Positions 31,927 through 40,741 of a DNA stretch of 64,000 nt are shown one piece after another. Where the stretch lies: NCBI GenBank assembly GCA_035549075.1, contig DASZRT010000009.1:62001-126000 (forward strand), given 5' to 3'. The translations under genes and the position numbers were made by a program. Below the pieces are notes generated by a model. The model worked only from the letters and a program-made list of their open reading frames with translations. It had not been told where the DNA came from and did no database searches. Within the stretch, counting starts at the first letter, position 1; each line of letters begins with the position of its first letter. This DNA comes from DASZFV01 sp035549075. Lineage in GTDB: Bacteria; Myxococcota_A; Polyangia; Fen-1088.

Positions 31927-34638
31927 CTACGATGCGGCGTCGGCCGGCGCCGCGGTCACGACCTGGACGGGCCCCGGCGCGTTCAAGCGAAGGCTGTTGC
32001 CGGCAACGCTCTCGACGAGCTGGTCGACCTCGTTCGCGGGGACGACGTTCTTCAGCGCGTGGCGGAAGGGTGCGAGCAGCTTGTATCGCAGGTCGCGCGG
32101 GTCTGGCGCGACCAAGCGCCGCTTCGTGCGCCCCAGCTTTTGCATCGCCTCGGCGATCTCAGCGACCGGAATCGACTGCCCGGGCTGCTGAGCCAACGCG
32201 GCGAGCGCGAGCACGGGCTGGCGCTGCAGGTTTCGCGGAGGGCGGGTGGGAATCTCGACGCCCCTATAGAAGACTCGCCATTCCCGCAGGTTCACCGTCA
32301 AGACCACGGATAGCGCGGCGGAGGCGGCGCCGCGTTCTGTTGGCGCATCTGCCGCTCTGCTGCTCGTCCGCGCCAAGAGCGACAACTGCTGGGGCATATC
32401 CTTCTGGGAGTCCGGCCCGAGCGCGCTCCACAGTGCTGAGAACGCCGCCTTGTTCCGGAGCACGCCTCGGAGCGCGTCTGCGCCCGCGCCCCTGACGTCC
32501 TCGGGCGTGCGAAACCCGGCATCGACCAGGCGCCGCAAGAACACGCGGCCAACGCCGCGAGCCCGAAGCTGGGCGACGGCAACGGCGTCTTCGCGAACGC
32601 CGTGAGCGAGGCGATCGGCCAGCCTGCTGACCGCGTCGGCGCGCTCGTCCGACCACCCGCACGCTCGCCCGATCGCGCCGAGCGCGTCGACGAGCCAACC
32701 GTATTCCTCTCCTATTCGCCGAATGCCGCCGGCCCATACGTGGTACTGGGCCTCGAGGTCCTTCGTCGTCGTCTCAGCGATCCAATCAATCAGGAGGAGG
32801 GTCTTCTTGATTGCCTTCACGGCTTCGAACTCCGCGGCGTTCGTCTGTGCGGCCAGCCCCCCGAAGATCGGTCGATTGGCGACGCCCGCCTTGACGGCGC
32901 GAGTCAAGAGCTGCCCTCGGTAGTCGGCCTTGTAGCGCTCCTCCTTCGAGACAGTCACGTAAACGCCGTTGCCCGCGTCGGTGAAGCTGGCCACAGTGAG
33001 AATCTCGAGCTCCGACGGCATCAACGCAGCGGCGTCGCGCGCCCAGCTCGCCAGAGCGATCCCAGTCTTCGCGCCGATGCCCTTGGCGGCGCACGCGCGA
33101 CCGACGACGTTGATGGCCAGGGACTCGCCCTTCCGCTCGACCAGCCCGGCCGCGACCAGAAGGTCGGTCGCCTTCGCGAGCGACGCCGTGAACTCATCAC
33201 GGCTGATCCGCTGCGCCCAGTAGACCTGCCCCGTATAGCTCGACAGCAGCAGCTCCTCAACCTCCGTTCGCGTCGTCGCGAGCCCCGAGGCGAGGACGTC
33301 GAGGACGTGATCTTCGAGTGGCGCGTCCCCGAGCGTCGGCCGGATGTCCTCGAACTCCGACCCTGCGTAGAAGCGGAGCCAGACTTCCGCCTCGAACGGC
33401 GAGTACGTGACGAGGATCGAGCGGCCGAAGTCGTTGACGAGCGACAGCCGCCCCGCCCGACCGCTCATGTTCTCGTACTCGGACTTCGAGATGTCCTCGA
33501 GCGACCAGCGCCCGTACCGACGCAGGTACTCCCACTTGCGACCGTCGAGGACGACGTTGCGAACGGGCAGATTCATGCCGACGGCAAGCGTCGACGTCGA
33601 GAAGAGGCACCGGATGGCGCCGCTCCTGAAGTGCCTCTCGACCAGGTCCCGCTCCTCGGGGGAGAGGTCGGAGTTGTGGAAGGCCAATCCGCTCCCGAGC
33701 ACCTCGAGGAGGGCCTCGCGGGCGTGCGTCTCCTCGAATTGCCGCAGCTCTTCGAGAGCCTGCACGGCCGCGGCGCCCGTCACTCGCCCGGCCACGACGC
33801 GCGCGAACTGGACCGTGGAGCTGCGATCCGGCACGAACGCGAGCACCTGCTCCTCGCGCCGAGTGAGCTCCTCGACGGCGGCGAGCAGCAACTCCTCGCG
33901 GCGCTCGTGGCGAACGTCGGGGAACGTCTCCACGCCCTCATTGCTGGAGTTGTGCTCGATGTATCGGAACGAGCCGCGACAGAGAACGCCCTTCCGTAGC
34001 TCGACGGGCCTACGCGTCTCGACGAGCAGCCGGGCTCCGAGCCAGTCCGCAAGCGTCTGCGCGCGGCCGAGGACGGCAGACAACCCGATAATCCGAGGGC
34101 GCTGCGCTCCGAGGCGAAGCTTGGTCAGAAGCAGCTCGAGGGTCGGACCGCGTTCCCGGTCAGTGATGATCTGCAATTCATCGACGACGACCAGACCCAC
34201 CACCTTCATGAGCTGGGGGTGGCTCACCAGCAGCGCCTGCAGCTTCTCGAACACGACGACCGCGATCTGAAAGTCCCGACGGAGGATCCGATCGTCGTAC
34301 TCGCGGTGGTCGCGCGACGAAACGACAACGCTGATCCCGACGGGGGCGTAGCGCCTCCGTAGCTCCTCGAACTTCTCGGCGGCGAGCGCCTTCTGCGGGA
34401 CGAGGTAGAAGACCTTCGTGTTCGCCCGGGCGGCGCGCACGGCCGCCATCTCGCCGATGAACGTCTTGCCCGAGGACGTCGGCGAGAACACGATGAGGTT
34501 TTCGGCACCGAAGAGCCCGAACTCCTTCACGGCGCGCTCCTGGACCGGCAACAGCTCCTGACCGACCTGCTGTTTCCACACCTCGATGATGTCGGACGGG
34601 ACGTTGTACGCCTCGAGCGTCTCGATCCGCATCGTCAC
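31927..34638 (-). CDS. Ski2-like SF2 helicase (defence-type)
   Basis: 903 aa, GTG at 34638 or ATG at 34632; the GTG overlaps a 12-codon upstream ORF. N-terminal DExH helicase: Walker A VFSPTSSGKTFIGEMA, motif II LVVVDELQIITD, motif III GLSAVLG, motif VI EYENMSGRAGR. Then come winged-helix and ratchet-like regions as in Hel308/Ski2, a helix-hairpin-helix-like segment (LRARGVGRVFLRRLVDAGFR), and a C-terminal winged-helix-like domain. It follows a zinc-ribbon protein and McrBC on the same strand. HamB of Hachiman is a related defence helicase, but I do not recognise a HamA partner. Confidence 0.75.
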   Translation of the reverse strand: MTMRIETLEAYNVPSDIIEVWKQQVGQELLPVQERAVKEFGLFGAENLIVFSPTSSGKTFIGEMAAVRAARANTKVFYLVPQKALAAEKFEELRRRYAPVGISVVVSSRDHREYDDRILRRDFQIAVVVFEKLQALLVSHPQLMKVVGLVVVDELQIITDRERGPTLELLLTKLRLGAQRPRIIGLSAVLGRAQTLADWLGARLLVETRRPVELRKGVLCRGSFRYIEHNSSNEGVETFPDVRHERREELLLAAVEELTRREEQVLAFVPDRSSTVQFARVVAGRVTGAAAVQALEELRQFEETHAREALLEVLGSGLAFHNSDLSPEERDLVERHFRSGAIRCLFSTSTLAVGMNLPVRNVVLDGRKWEYLRRYGRWSLEDISKSEYENMSGRAGRLSLVNDFGRSILVTYSPFEAEVWLRFYAGSEFEDIRPTLGDAPLEDHVLDVLASGLATTRTEVEELLLSSYTGQVYWAQRISRDEFTASLAKATDLLVAAGLVERKGESLAINVVGRACAAKGIGAKTGIALASWARDAAALMPSELEILTVASFTDAGNGVYVTVSKEERYKADYRGQLLTRAVKAGVANRPIFGGLAAQTNAAEFEAVKAIKKTLLLIDWIAETTTKDLEAQYHVWAGGIRRIGEEYGWLVDALGAIGRACGWSDERADAVSRLADRLAHGVREDAVAVAQLRARGVGRVFLRRLVDAGFRTPEDVRGAGADALRGVLRNKAAFSALWSALGPDSQKDMPQQLSLLARTSSRAADAPTERGAASAALSVVLTVNLREWRVFYRGVEIPTRPPRNLQRQPVLALAALAQQPGQSIPVAEIAEAMQKLGRTKRRLVAPDPRDLRYKLLAPFRHALKNVVPANEVDQLVESVAGNSLRLNAPGPVQVVTAAPADAAS

Positions 34639-34760
34639 ACCCCGTCTCCCGCTGCAATCCGCTCGGCTTCCATAAGTCCACCTCGATCCGATGGACCAAG
34701 GCTACAAGTGATCTATGACAAAGGTGGTCCCACCTTCTCAGCCGCGGCGCGGCCGGAGAT

Positions 34761-35726
34761 TCAAGCCGTAGTCTCCGATTCGGACGGTCCAGTCCAGCCG
34801 CAGCGTCCGCACAGGGGCATGTACGGGCGATCAGGCGAATGGTCGGGGCGAAAATCGAGGGTGACCTGGTACGACGAGCAGCTCGGGCATCGATCGGGGG
34901 CCCCGTGCTCGTGCCTTAGAAGGACAGTGCCATAGATGGAGAGCACGTGGGCCGCAGCGTCGAGGCCTATGTGCGCGTCCGCTCGTACCGCGCTCTTCGC
35001 GTGCGTCAGCCAGTTCACGAGCTGCCATGCCGCCTTCGCGATCGTCCGCATGTAAGACCTGATCTCTTCGGCACTCGACCCGTGGGCGATCGCCCTCGCG
35101 ATGATGTCGCTCCACTGAACGAAGTCGGCGCGTTTCGGAGCCTCTTGCCCCGGCTGAAGCATTGATACGTCGGCAATGTTCTGCGCGAGCTCGATCAGAC
35201 ACTCGCGGCAACGCATCCCGATCGCTTGGAAGTCCTCGGCTTCCTCTGCTTCATCGAGCGCCTCGGCCGCCTGCTGCCAGCGGCGCCACGGAGTTAGAAG
35301 TCGCTCGAGTTCGGCCGTGCTCGCGGGCCCGTCCTTCTGCGAACGGGCAGCTACTCGAGCCATCAGCCCGACATGGAACGACAGCACGTAGTCGAGGCTG
35401 GGGAAGGCCTTCTGGGCGTACAGGTTTGTCGGCGAAGTGATGACCCACCATCGTCCGCGGTTCGTGTGGACATCCCACACATCGTGCTTCCGGTCGAAGA
35501 CGCGTTCGCTGGCCACCTTCTCGACGTGCGTCACGCGCTCGTCAGAGGCTTGCGAGCGCATGTACTCGCGAACGTGACGTGCCTCGTGCTCTGGGTCGAC
35601 TCGAACCTTCACTCGGCCCAGGGCGGTCGACGGGACGGGGCCCGGTATGATGCAATCGCCCTCGACGCTGGGCTTCTTCGTGCCCTTTCGCTTAGCCGCG
35701 CTACGTTTCGTATCCGCCTTCGCCAT
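34761..35726 (-). CDS. Zinc-ribbon protein paired with the helicase
   Basis: 321 aa from the ATG at 35726. A basic N-terminal tail (KRSAAKRKGTKK) is followed by a mixed region with RKHDVWDVHTNRGRWWVITS, a long helical region (RRWQQAAEALDEAEEAEDFQ), and a C-terminal four-Cys ribbon (DRCPSCSSYQVTLDF and PLCGRCGWTGP). No family recognised with certainty. Its place between mcrC and the helicase on one strand suggests a shared system. The 122-bp gap to the helicase may hold its own promoter. Confidence 0.55.
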   Translation of the reverse strand: MAKADTKRSAAKRKGTKKPSVEGDCIIPGPVPSTALGRVKVRVDPEHEARHVREYMRSQASDERVTHVEKVASERVFDRKHDVWDVHTNRGRWWVITSPTNLYAQKAFPSLDYVLSFHVGLMARVAARSQKDGPASTAELERLLTPWRRWQQAAEALDEAEEAEDFQAIGMRCRECLIELAQNIADVSMLQPGQEAPKRADFVQWSDIIARAIAHGSSAEEIRSYMRTIAKAAWQLVNWLTHAKSAVRADAHIGLDAAAHVLSIYGTVLLRHEHGAPDRCPSCSSYQVTLDFRPDHSPDRPYMPLCGRCGWTGPSESETTA

Positions 35727-35781
35727 CGCAGCACTCCCAAGCAGCAGAATACGACGCCGCGATGCTGCAGGTCGGAGCACT

Positions 35782-37227
35782 TCAACCGCCCGTTCCGGCG
35801 TACGCCTCCCCGAACGGAACGCCTCTGAGCTCTAGCTGAACGCGTCGGGCGCCGTGGAGAAGGGTTGCGATCGACCGATCTCGTCCGCGCCGGGCGAGTG
35901 CCTCGAACGTGGACCGCCTCAGGGGGTACACGAGCGAGGCGCGCACCTCCTCAGCAGCGTAAAGAGAGGCGTAGGCAAGGACCTGGTGAATGTCCGCGCG
36001 GTGGGCTTCGCGGACGTCATCTGTGAAGCGCTGCCAGCCGTGCTCGTCGAGCTCCGCCAGGTGGGACTTGTACTTGGCGTCGATGACGTGGACGATGTCG
36101 CCGCGGAAGACAACGACGTCCGGCACGAGGTGCCCCAGCGAACGGTGAGACGGGTCTGACCATTCGATTGGGAAGACGGTTTCGCGTCGGCGGCCGACGC
36201 GAACGACGCCGCCTATCATCGCAGTCTCGCGACGAACGATCGCCTCGACGTAGTGCTCCCACAGCTCATTCAAAGGAAGGGTCCACGCGAGGCCATCCAT
36301 CTCGCGACCGCCACCCAGACCGCGCTCGTCCGAGATCCATCCGAGCGCTTCGAGCCCGCGGCGCAGCGCAGTACCGAGCAAGCGATCACTCGCCGGCATC
36401 CTGGCCAAGTCCGCCTTGCGCGGCGCAAAGGGCACGACGTCACGCACTCGCTGGAGGAGTTCGTCGGCGACGGCGATCAGGGCTCTCGCGACAGCCTCGT
36501 GTCCTCCCATAAGCGCAAGGTCAGATCGAACGCGCTCCAGCGCCCATCTGGCCATCCGTCGAAGGAGTGGATCACTGGCTAACTCCGGGAACCGACATGG
36601 CAGGTTCGCCCAGCGCCCACTCGCGAGCGATTCGCTTACGTAACGCGGCCACACGATGGATCCGCGTGGCCGCTGCAGGACTTCTTCTTGCGTGTGGTAC
36701 CCGCGACGAAGCGCATTCAGGAACTCAGCTAGACGGGCAAGAACTGGCCCCGCGAGTACCCACGGAGGAACCTCTCGACCGCTACCGGGCACGAGGGCTC
36801 CCTCTATGAACTCCGGCGCCGCGTGCCAACCGGTCTGCGAGAGGACGCTGCCGACGCCTGACCAGCCGAAGCGCGGCTCTACAAGGAATCCGCCGGCGAC
36901 ATGGCCCGTCTGTGCGGACCTCAGCGGCACAGCGCCCGCCTTGCCACCTGGGATGAGCGAAAGAGTCACTCCGGATTCGGATGACCCAATTTGAGGACGC
37001 ACATCCAACTTGGTAAGTGCAGCCTCGTTCATCCGCAGAAACGCTTCCGCGAAGGGGCCCCACCCTCCCCCTCGCTGCGCTGGCGCAAATGCGTCCGCAT
37101 CGATGACCACGGCACGTCCGTGGTCGCGCGCTTTCGAAAGGGGCTTCTGCTGCGCGGCCGCGCCCGCGTGACGAGGCGCCACGCGGACGGGCAGCGGCCT
37201 CCGGCTTCTACGCGCCGACGCGGCCAT
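35782..37227 (-). CDS. mcrC: McrC-family nuclease subunit
   Basis: 481 aa; the ATG at 37227 overlaps the mcrB end by 20 nt. The N-terminal two thirds are the McrC-type adaptor; the C-terminal PD-(D/E)xK nuclease reads LVPDVVVFRGDIVHVIDAKY. McrC joins the McrB GTPase ring and cuts DNA carrying modified cytosine or a specific motif. The family (including LlaJI-type) is usually 350-450 aa, so this is slightly long at the N-terminus; an internal start is possible. Confidence 0.85.
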   Translation of the reverse strand: MAASARRSRRPLPVRVAPRHAGAAAQQKPLSKARDHGRAVVIDADAFAPAQRGGGWGPFAEAFLRMNEAALTKLDVRPQIGSSESGVTLSLIPGGKAGAVPLRSAQTGHVAGGFLVEPRFGWSGVGSVLSQTGWHAAPEFIEGALVPGSGREVPPWVLAGPVLARLAEFLNALRRGYHTQEEVLQRPRGSIVWPRYVSESLASGRWANLPCRFPELASDPLLRRMARWALERVRSDLALMGGHEAVARALIAVADELLQRVRDVVPFAPRKADLARMPASDRLLGTALRRGLEALGWISDERGLGGGREMDGLAWTLPLNELWEHYVEAIVRRETAMIGGVVRVGRRRETVFPIEWSDPSHRSLGHLVPDVVVFRGDIVHVIDAKYKSHLAELDEHGWQRFTDDVREAHRADIHQVLAYASLYAAEEVRASLVYPLRRSTFEALARRGRDRSIATLLHGARRVQLELRGVPFGEAYAGTGG

Positions 37228-38701
37228 CTATGCGGGCCATATCCTCGAGCGCGTCCCGCACGGCTTGTAACTCATTCGACGCAGGCCCGAGCAGCCCCTG
37301 CTGCAGGTACTCATCCAGCAGCGGGATCACCTCGAACCGAAGCCGTTCGGTCAGTTCGCTCTCATCCTTCACGAGGAAGTAGGCGTGCCCAGGGAGGAGA
37401 TGAAGCGCCTCGCCCGGCGCGTGCTCAACGAACACGTCGGTCACGAGGTCGAACGCGCGCGTCGCCCTGTCGACGCCGCGAGCGGTCACCGCCGCACGAT
37501 CGGGCGGCAGCTTCACGAATGCGAAACGCCTCCGCACCGCCAGGTCCATCGCAGCGATGCTCCGATCCGCGGTGTTCATCGTGGCGAGGACGAAGAGGTT
37601 CGCGGGCAACGTGAATTCCGTCTCGCCGTTCGCTGGGTGCGGCAGACGCACGCGGCGTGCGTGATCGCCGCCGACCTCACCTGGCTCGAATAGGTAGATG
37701 GCCTCGCCAAGAACCTTGCCGAGATCAGCGCGATTGATCTCATCGACGATGAGCAGGAAGGGACCGTCCTTCGCGGCGCGCGCGGCCTCGAGCAGCCAGC
37801 CAGGCCGCACATCGAAGCGGAGCGTTCGCTCACGCGCATCTGGCGAAAGGCCGACGACAAAGTCTTCATACGTGACCGCGGGATGGAACTGAACCGTCAT
37901 CCCTCGACCATCGAAGAACCGGCGTCGGACGTCGTCAGCCATGCGCGTCTTACCAGTGCCTGGCGGACCCTCGAGTACGACGAAGCGCCGCGAACGGAGC
38001 AGGCGATTCACCTCTTCCGCAGTCGGGGATGCGAACAGATCGTCGCGAAGAGCGGCGTGGAACGTGTCGTACTCGCGCTCGTAGGCCTTCATGACCTGCC
38101 AGCCACGTTCGAACGCGAGGACGTCGAGGAACGACTGGACGATCATCCGCGCGCGCTCGAGGTCACGTGGAACTACGGCGCAGGCGTAGAGCTCGGCGCC
38201 GTAACGCTTGAACACGTGCTCGAACCCCGGGTACCGGTCCCGCGTCGTCTTCGGAACGGCGGTGCCGAGAGCTGAGGGATCTGCCTTGACCCACGTGTCG
38301 ACGCCTTGCCGCGCGAGGTAGCGCCTCAGTCCGGTGACGCGGCGCCGGTGACCAGGCCGGGTAAGAATCCCCTCGTCGGGCGCCAGGCCCCGAGTGCCGA
38401 CCCCAAAGTCGATCAGCGAACCGCCCTCTCGGCTCGGGAACCAGACGACGCTCGTTCCGCCGTATGGTCCCGACGGGGGGTTGTCGGGATTGATGAGGCC
38501 AGCGTACGGAACTCCCTCGTCGCCTTCCGTCGCAAGTGCATACGCATCGCGAACCGCGGTCGGAGCGAAGTGGCGCTTCTGATATCGATCGCCGAAGAGT
38601 GCTTCTATGTGGGGTCGAAGGCCCCCATCCGGGCCGGGAAGTCCCTGCGCCACGACTCGAGCGAGCTCGGTCAGACTGTCGTTCGGCATCGAGGTCGCCA
38701 A
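37208..38701 (-). CDS. mcrB: McrB-family AAA+ GTPase
   Basis: 497 aa (a start at 38689 is also possible). The N-terminal half includes a domain with YGGTSVVWFPSREGGSLIDF, likely target recognition. The C-terminal AAA+ domain has Walker A VLEGPPGTGKTRMADDVRR and the McrB signature LLIVDEINRADLGKVLGEAI, followed by ATMNTADRSIAAMDLAVRRR. McrB moves on DNA and activates McrC. It starts 49 bp after the methyltransferase-like gene of the upstream operon. Confidence 0.85.
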   Translation of the reverse strand: MATSMPNDSLTELARVVAQGLPGPDGGLRPHIEALFGDRYQKRHFAPTAVRDAYALATEGDEGVPYAGLINPDNPPSGPYGGTSVVWFPSREGGSLIDFGVGTRGLAPDEGILTRPGHRRRVTGLRRYLARQGVDTWVKADPSALGTAVPKTTRDRYPGFEHVFKRYGAELYACAVVPRDLERARMIVQSFLDVLAFERGWQVMKAYEREYDTFHAALRDDLFASPTAEEVNRLLRSRRFVVLEGPPGTGKTRMADDVRRRFFDGRGMTVQFHPAVTYEDFVVGLSPDARERTLRFDVRPGWLLEAARAAKDGPFLLIVDEINRADLGKVLGEAIYLFEPGEVGGDHARRVRLPHPANGETEFTLPANLFVLATMNTADRSIAAMDLAVRRRFAFVKLPPDRAAVTARGVDRATRAFDLVTDVFVEHAPGEALHLLPGHAYFLVKDESELTERLRFEVIPLLDEYLQQGLLGPASNELQAVRDALEDMARIDGRVGA

Positions 38702-38750
38702 CTGTACTCGAGTACTCGAAGACCCGCACCGTCACATAGACCAGGGTCTC

Positions 38751-39812
38751 TTAGACGCCGCACCACTCAGATAGCGCTCGCATCGTCGTGTACCTAGCTC
38801 CGGTTCCGCGATAGATCGCGAGAAAGCTGCCCCAATCGCTCTCGAGCGCGCGCCCAAATGCCCGCGCGGCGCGCATCGAGCTGAAACAAAGAGCTATGAC
38901 GCAGTCGCTGAGCTGGACCTTCCGCAGCAGGCTGACAGGCCGAGTCACGGCGGGGGAAGGTATTCCCACGCGGGGAAGCAGTATCACCGGACCGCTCACA
39001 ACACCTCGTTCGATAGGACGAACCCGCGCGAGAGCTCGCATGGCCTCGGAAGATTCTCGCAGAGGTGTGAGGTCCGTCGAATGAACAAGCGGCAGCCCGC
39101 CGCGAACTCTGCGACGCGCTTCGAAAAGGGGAAGGCCGCCACGGACAATATCCGGCCGCACGGAACTCGAAATCCCTTTAGCCGCCCGGGCGCCGCGATG
39201 GCCACGACCTCTGGGCCTGATTCGCACGATGAGCGCATTTGCTCGGGCACCGCGGAAAGTGCAGTTCTTTAGGCCCTCGACAATCTGGAGTGAGTATCGA
39301 GAGGCGAGTGCCTGCCGAGCGGCTTCGTCTAGCTCGGAGTACATCATTGACTCCGGCACGATCGCCGCACCGCCATCGCGTGGCTGAAACGCGTCGAGGG
39401 TGGTCATCAGATGGCCCATGGCGACACTGCAACGCACCAGGCGCCCATCAAAATAGACCCAAATCCCCTTCGTCCCTGCCATCGAAAATGGTGGATTGAC
39501 GAGGATACAGTCACTGCCGACGGCAGCCTGCCACACTGCTGACCTGCGTCCGCTCGAAGGGATCAGGATGTCCGCGGTCGCCAGGCGCCACAATGGGTAG
39601 CGACGCCTTAGCTCGGCGACAGCGCGAGAATCCTTGTCGATACCGAAGCACCGAACCTTCGGGAAGGCGTCTGCGCAGGCTTGCAGAAGGTTGCCGGAGC
39701 CACAGTTCGGGTCTAGGCAGCTCGAAATGGTAGCAATGTCAGTTGCCTGTACGACGCGCTCTGCAACGCCACTCGGTGTAAAGAATTGATCTAGCGGAAG
39801 CGAATGCGTCAC
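38751..39812 (-). CDS. N6-adenine-type DNA methyltransferase-like protein
   Basis: 353 aa; GTG at 39812 overlaps the previous stop (GTGA) and is preferred to an ATG at 39833. FFTPSGVAERVVQ, motif I LDPNCGSGNLLQA and motif IV CILVNPPFS identify a gamma-class amino-MTase fold. The C-terminal 150 residues are not a recognised target-recognition domain. Because it is coupled to an unusual three-gene set rather than a nuclease, it may mark self DNA for that system, or sense DNA without methylating. Confidence 0.7.
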   Translation of the reverse strand: MTHSLPLDQFFTPSGVAERVVQATDIATISSCLDPNCGSGNLLQACADAFPKVRCFGIDKDSRAVAELRRRYPLWRLATADILIPSSGRRSAVWQAAVGSDCILVNPPFSMAGTKGIWVYFDGRLVRCSVAMGHLMTTLDAFQPRDGGAAIVPESMMYSELDEAARQALASRYSLQIVEGLKNCTFRGARANALIVRIRPRGRGHRGARAAKGISSSVRPDIVRGGLPLFEARRRVRGGLPLVHSTDLTPLRESSEAMRALARVRPIERGVVSGPVILLPRVGIPSPAVTRPVSLLRKVQLSDCVIALCFSSMRAARAFGRALESDWGSFLAIYRGTGARYTTMRALSEWCGV

Positions 39813-40741
39813 GAACCGTCCGCCTTTAGGCAATACACGTGCGTGGGGCCGACGCCCGAAGTTCGCTGCGGACGACGCTTCGGGTGGTCGTACATGATCT
39901 CAGTGTCATCGGGATGTTCGATCGCGTACCAGACTGCTCCAAGCGCCTGCGGTTTGGTTCCTATCGGCGCAAGGTACATATACGCGCCCGGTAGGTCTCG
40001 CCTGATGTCCTCGAGTACTCGATATGCCTCGAAGGGGCAGCTTGCGCGCGACATCCGAACCTGGTCGTGAGCGGCGTATTCGTCCAAAAACTCTTGATTA
40101 CATGACACAGCAACGAACGGATACTCGATGCGAAATCCGGGTACTCCGATGATAGGGATAACATTGGGAGGCATCGGATCCAAAGCCATGGCCACTTGCC
40201 GAGCTCGCATGCCTTCAAAACCAAGCAGAGGCACGAACACCGCCTTCGTCTCGTCTTTCGCGCCCTTGAGGTTGGCGAACCCCGGCAGCCCTGCGACGCC
40301 TCCAATCTCTGTGCTGAGATCGAACATCGTCGCGGATGCTGGACTCGGATGCGGCCTGTATCGACTGGGCTCGACGTAAACGACCCATAGCTCCCTGGAC
40401 ACCTCGAGCCCCACGCGAACCAGCGGCGCCCACACGTGATGGGCGAGGCCGGATATGTCCAGATAGGCGATTTCTCGCGATTGGAAGACCCGAGCGAGCG
40501 AGTCGCGATCACGCAAGGAGACCTTTTCCTCCTTGCCCGCAATCTTCACGCCGATATTGGACGCATCTTGCTCAACGATCTCAGAGCAACTTCCTGGATC
40601 GCGGCTAATCCGGTCATCCCAGCAGGGAAGTCTGCTTCGATCTTCTGTGCCCAACGCTGAGAAAACACAAACAGCTTCCGCGCTGAAGTCCGACTCCCGA
40701 GGATGCCGCAGACGAAGCGTGAGTCCCTTCCTAGTCTTCAT
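39809..40741 (-). CDS. Unrecognised protein of the PRTase/ORC-CDC6-type operon
   Basis: 310 aa from the ATG at 40741, overlapping both neighbours. Phrases such as AYLDISGLAHHVWAPLVRVG, GVPGFRIEYPFVAVSCNQEF and APIGTKPQALGAVWYAIEH suggest an alpha/beta (Rossmann-like) fold with a C-terminal strand EIMYDHPKRR. I have no family name for it, but I have the impression of similar proteins next to ORC/CDC6-like ATPases. A nucleotide- or sugar-handling effector is possible. Confidence 0.5.
   Translation of the reverse strand: MKTRKGLTLRLRHPRESDFSAEAVCVFSALGTEDRSRLPCWDDRISRDPGSCSEIVEQDASNIGVKIAGKEEKVSLRDRDSLARVFQSREIAYLDISGLAHHVWAPLVRVGLEVSRELWVVYVEPSRYRPHPSPASATMFDLSTEIGGVAGLPGFANLKGAKDETKAVFVPLLGFEGMRARQVAMALDPMPPNVIPIIGVPGFRIEYPFVAVSCNQEFLDEYAAHDQVRMSRASCPFEAYRVLEDIRRDLPGAYMYLAPIGTKPQALGAVWYAIEHPDDTEIMYDHPKRRPQRTSGVGPTHVYCLKADGS

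Noticed and set aside
34640..34675. Twelve-codon ORF (MEAERIAAGDGV) before the helicase as a regulatory leader peptide
   Set aside because: It overlaps the helicase start, but it is too short and featureless to separate from chance.
31927..35726. Hachiman (HamAB)
   Set aside because: The helicase is Ski2-like, but the neighbouring 321-aa zinc-ribbon protein does not look like HamA (DUF1837).
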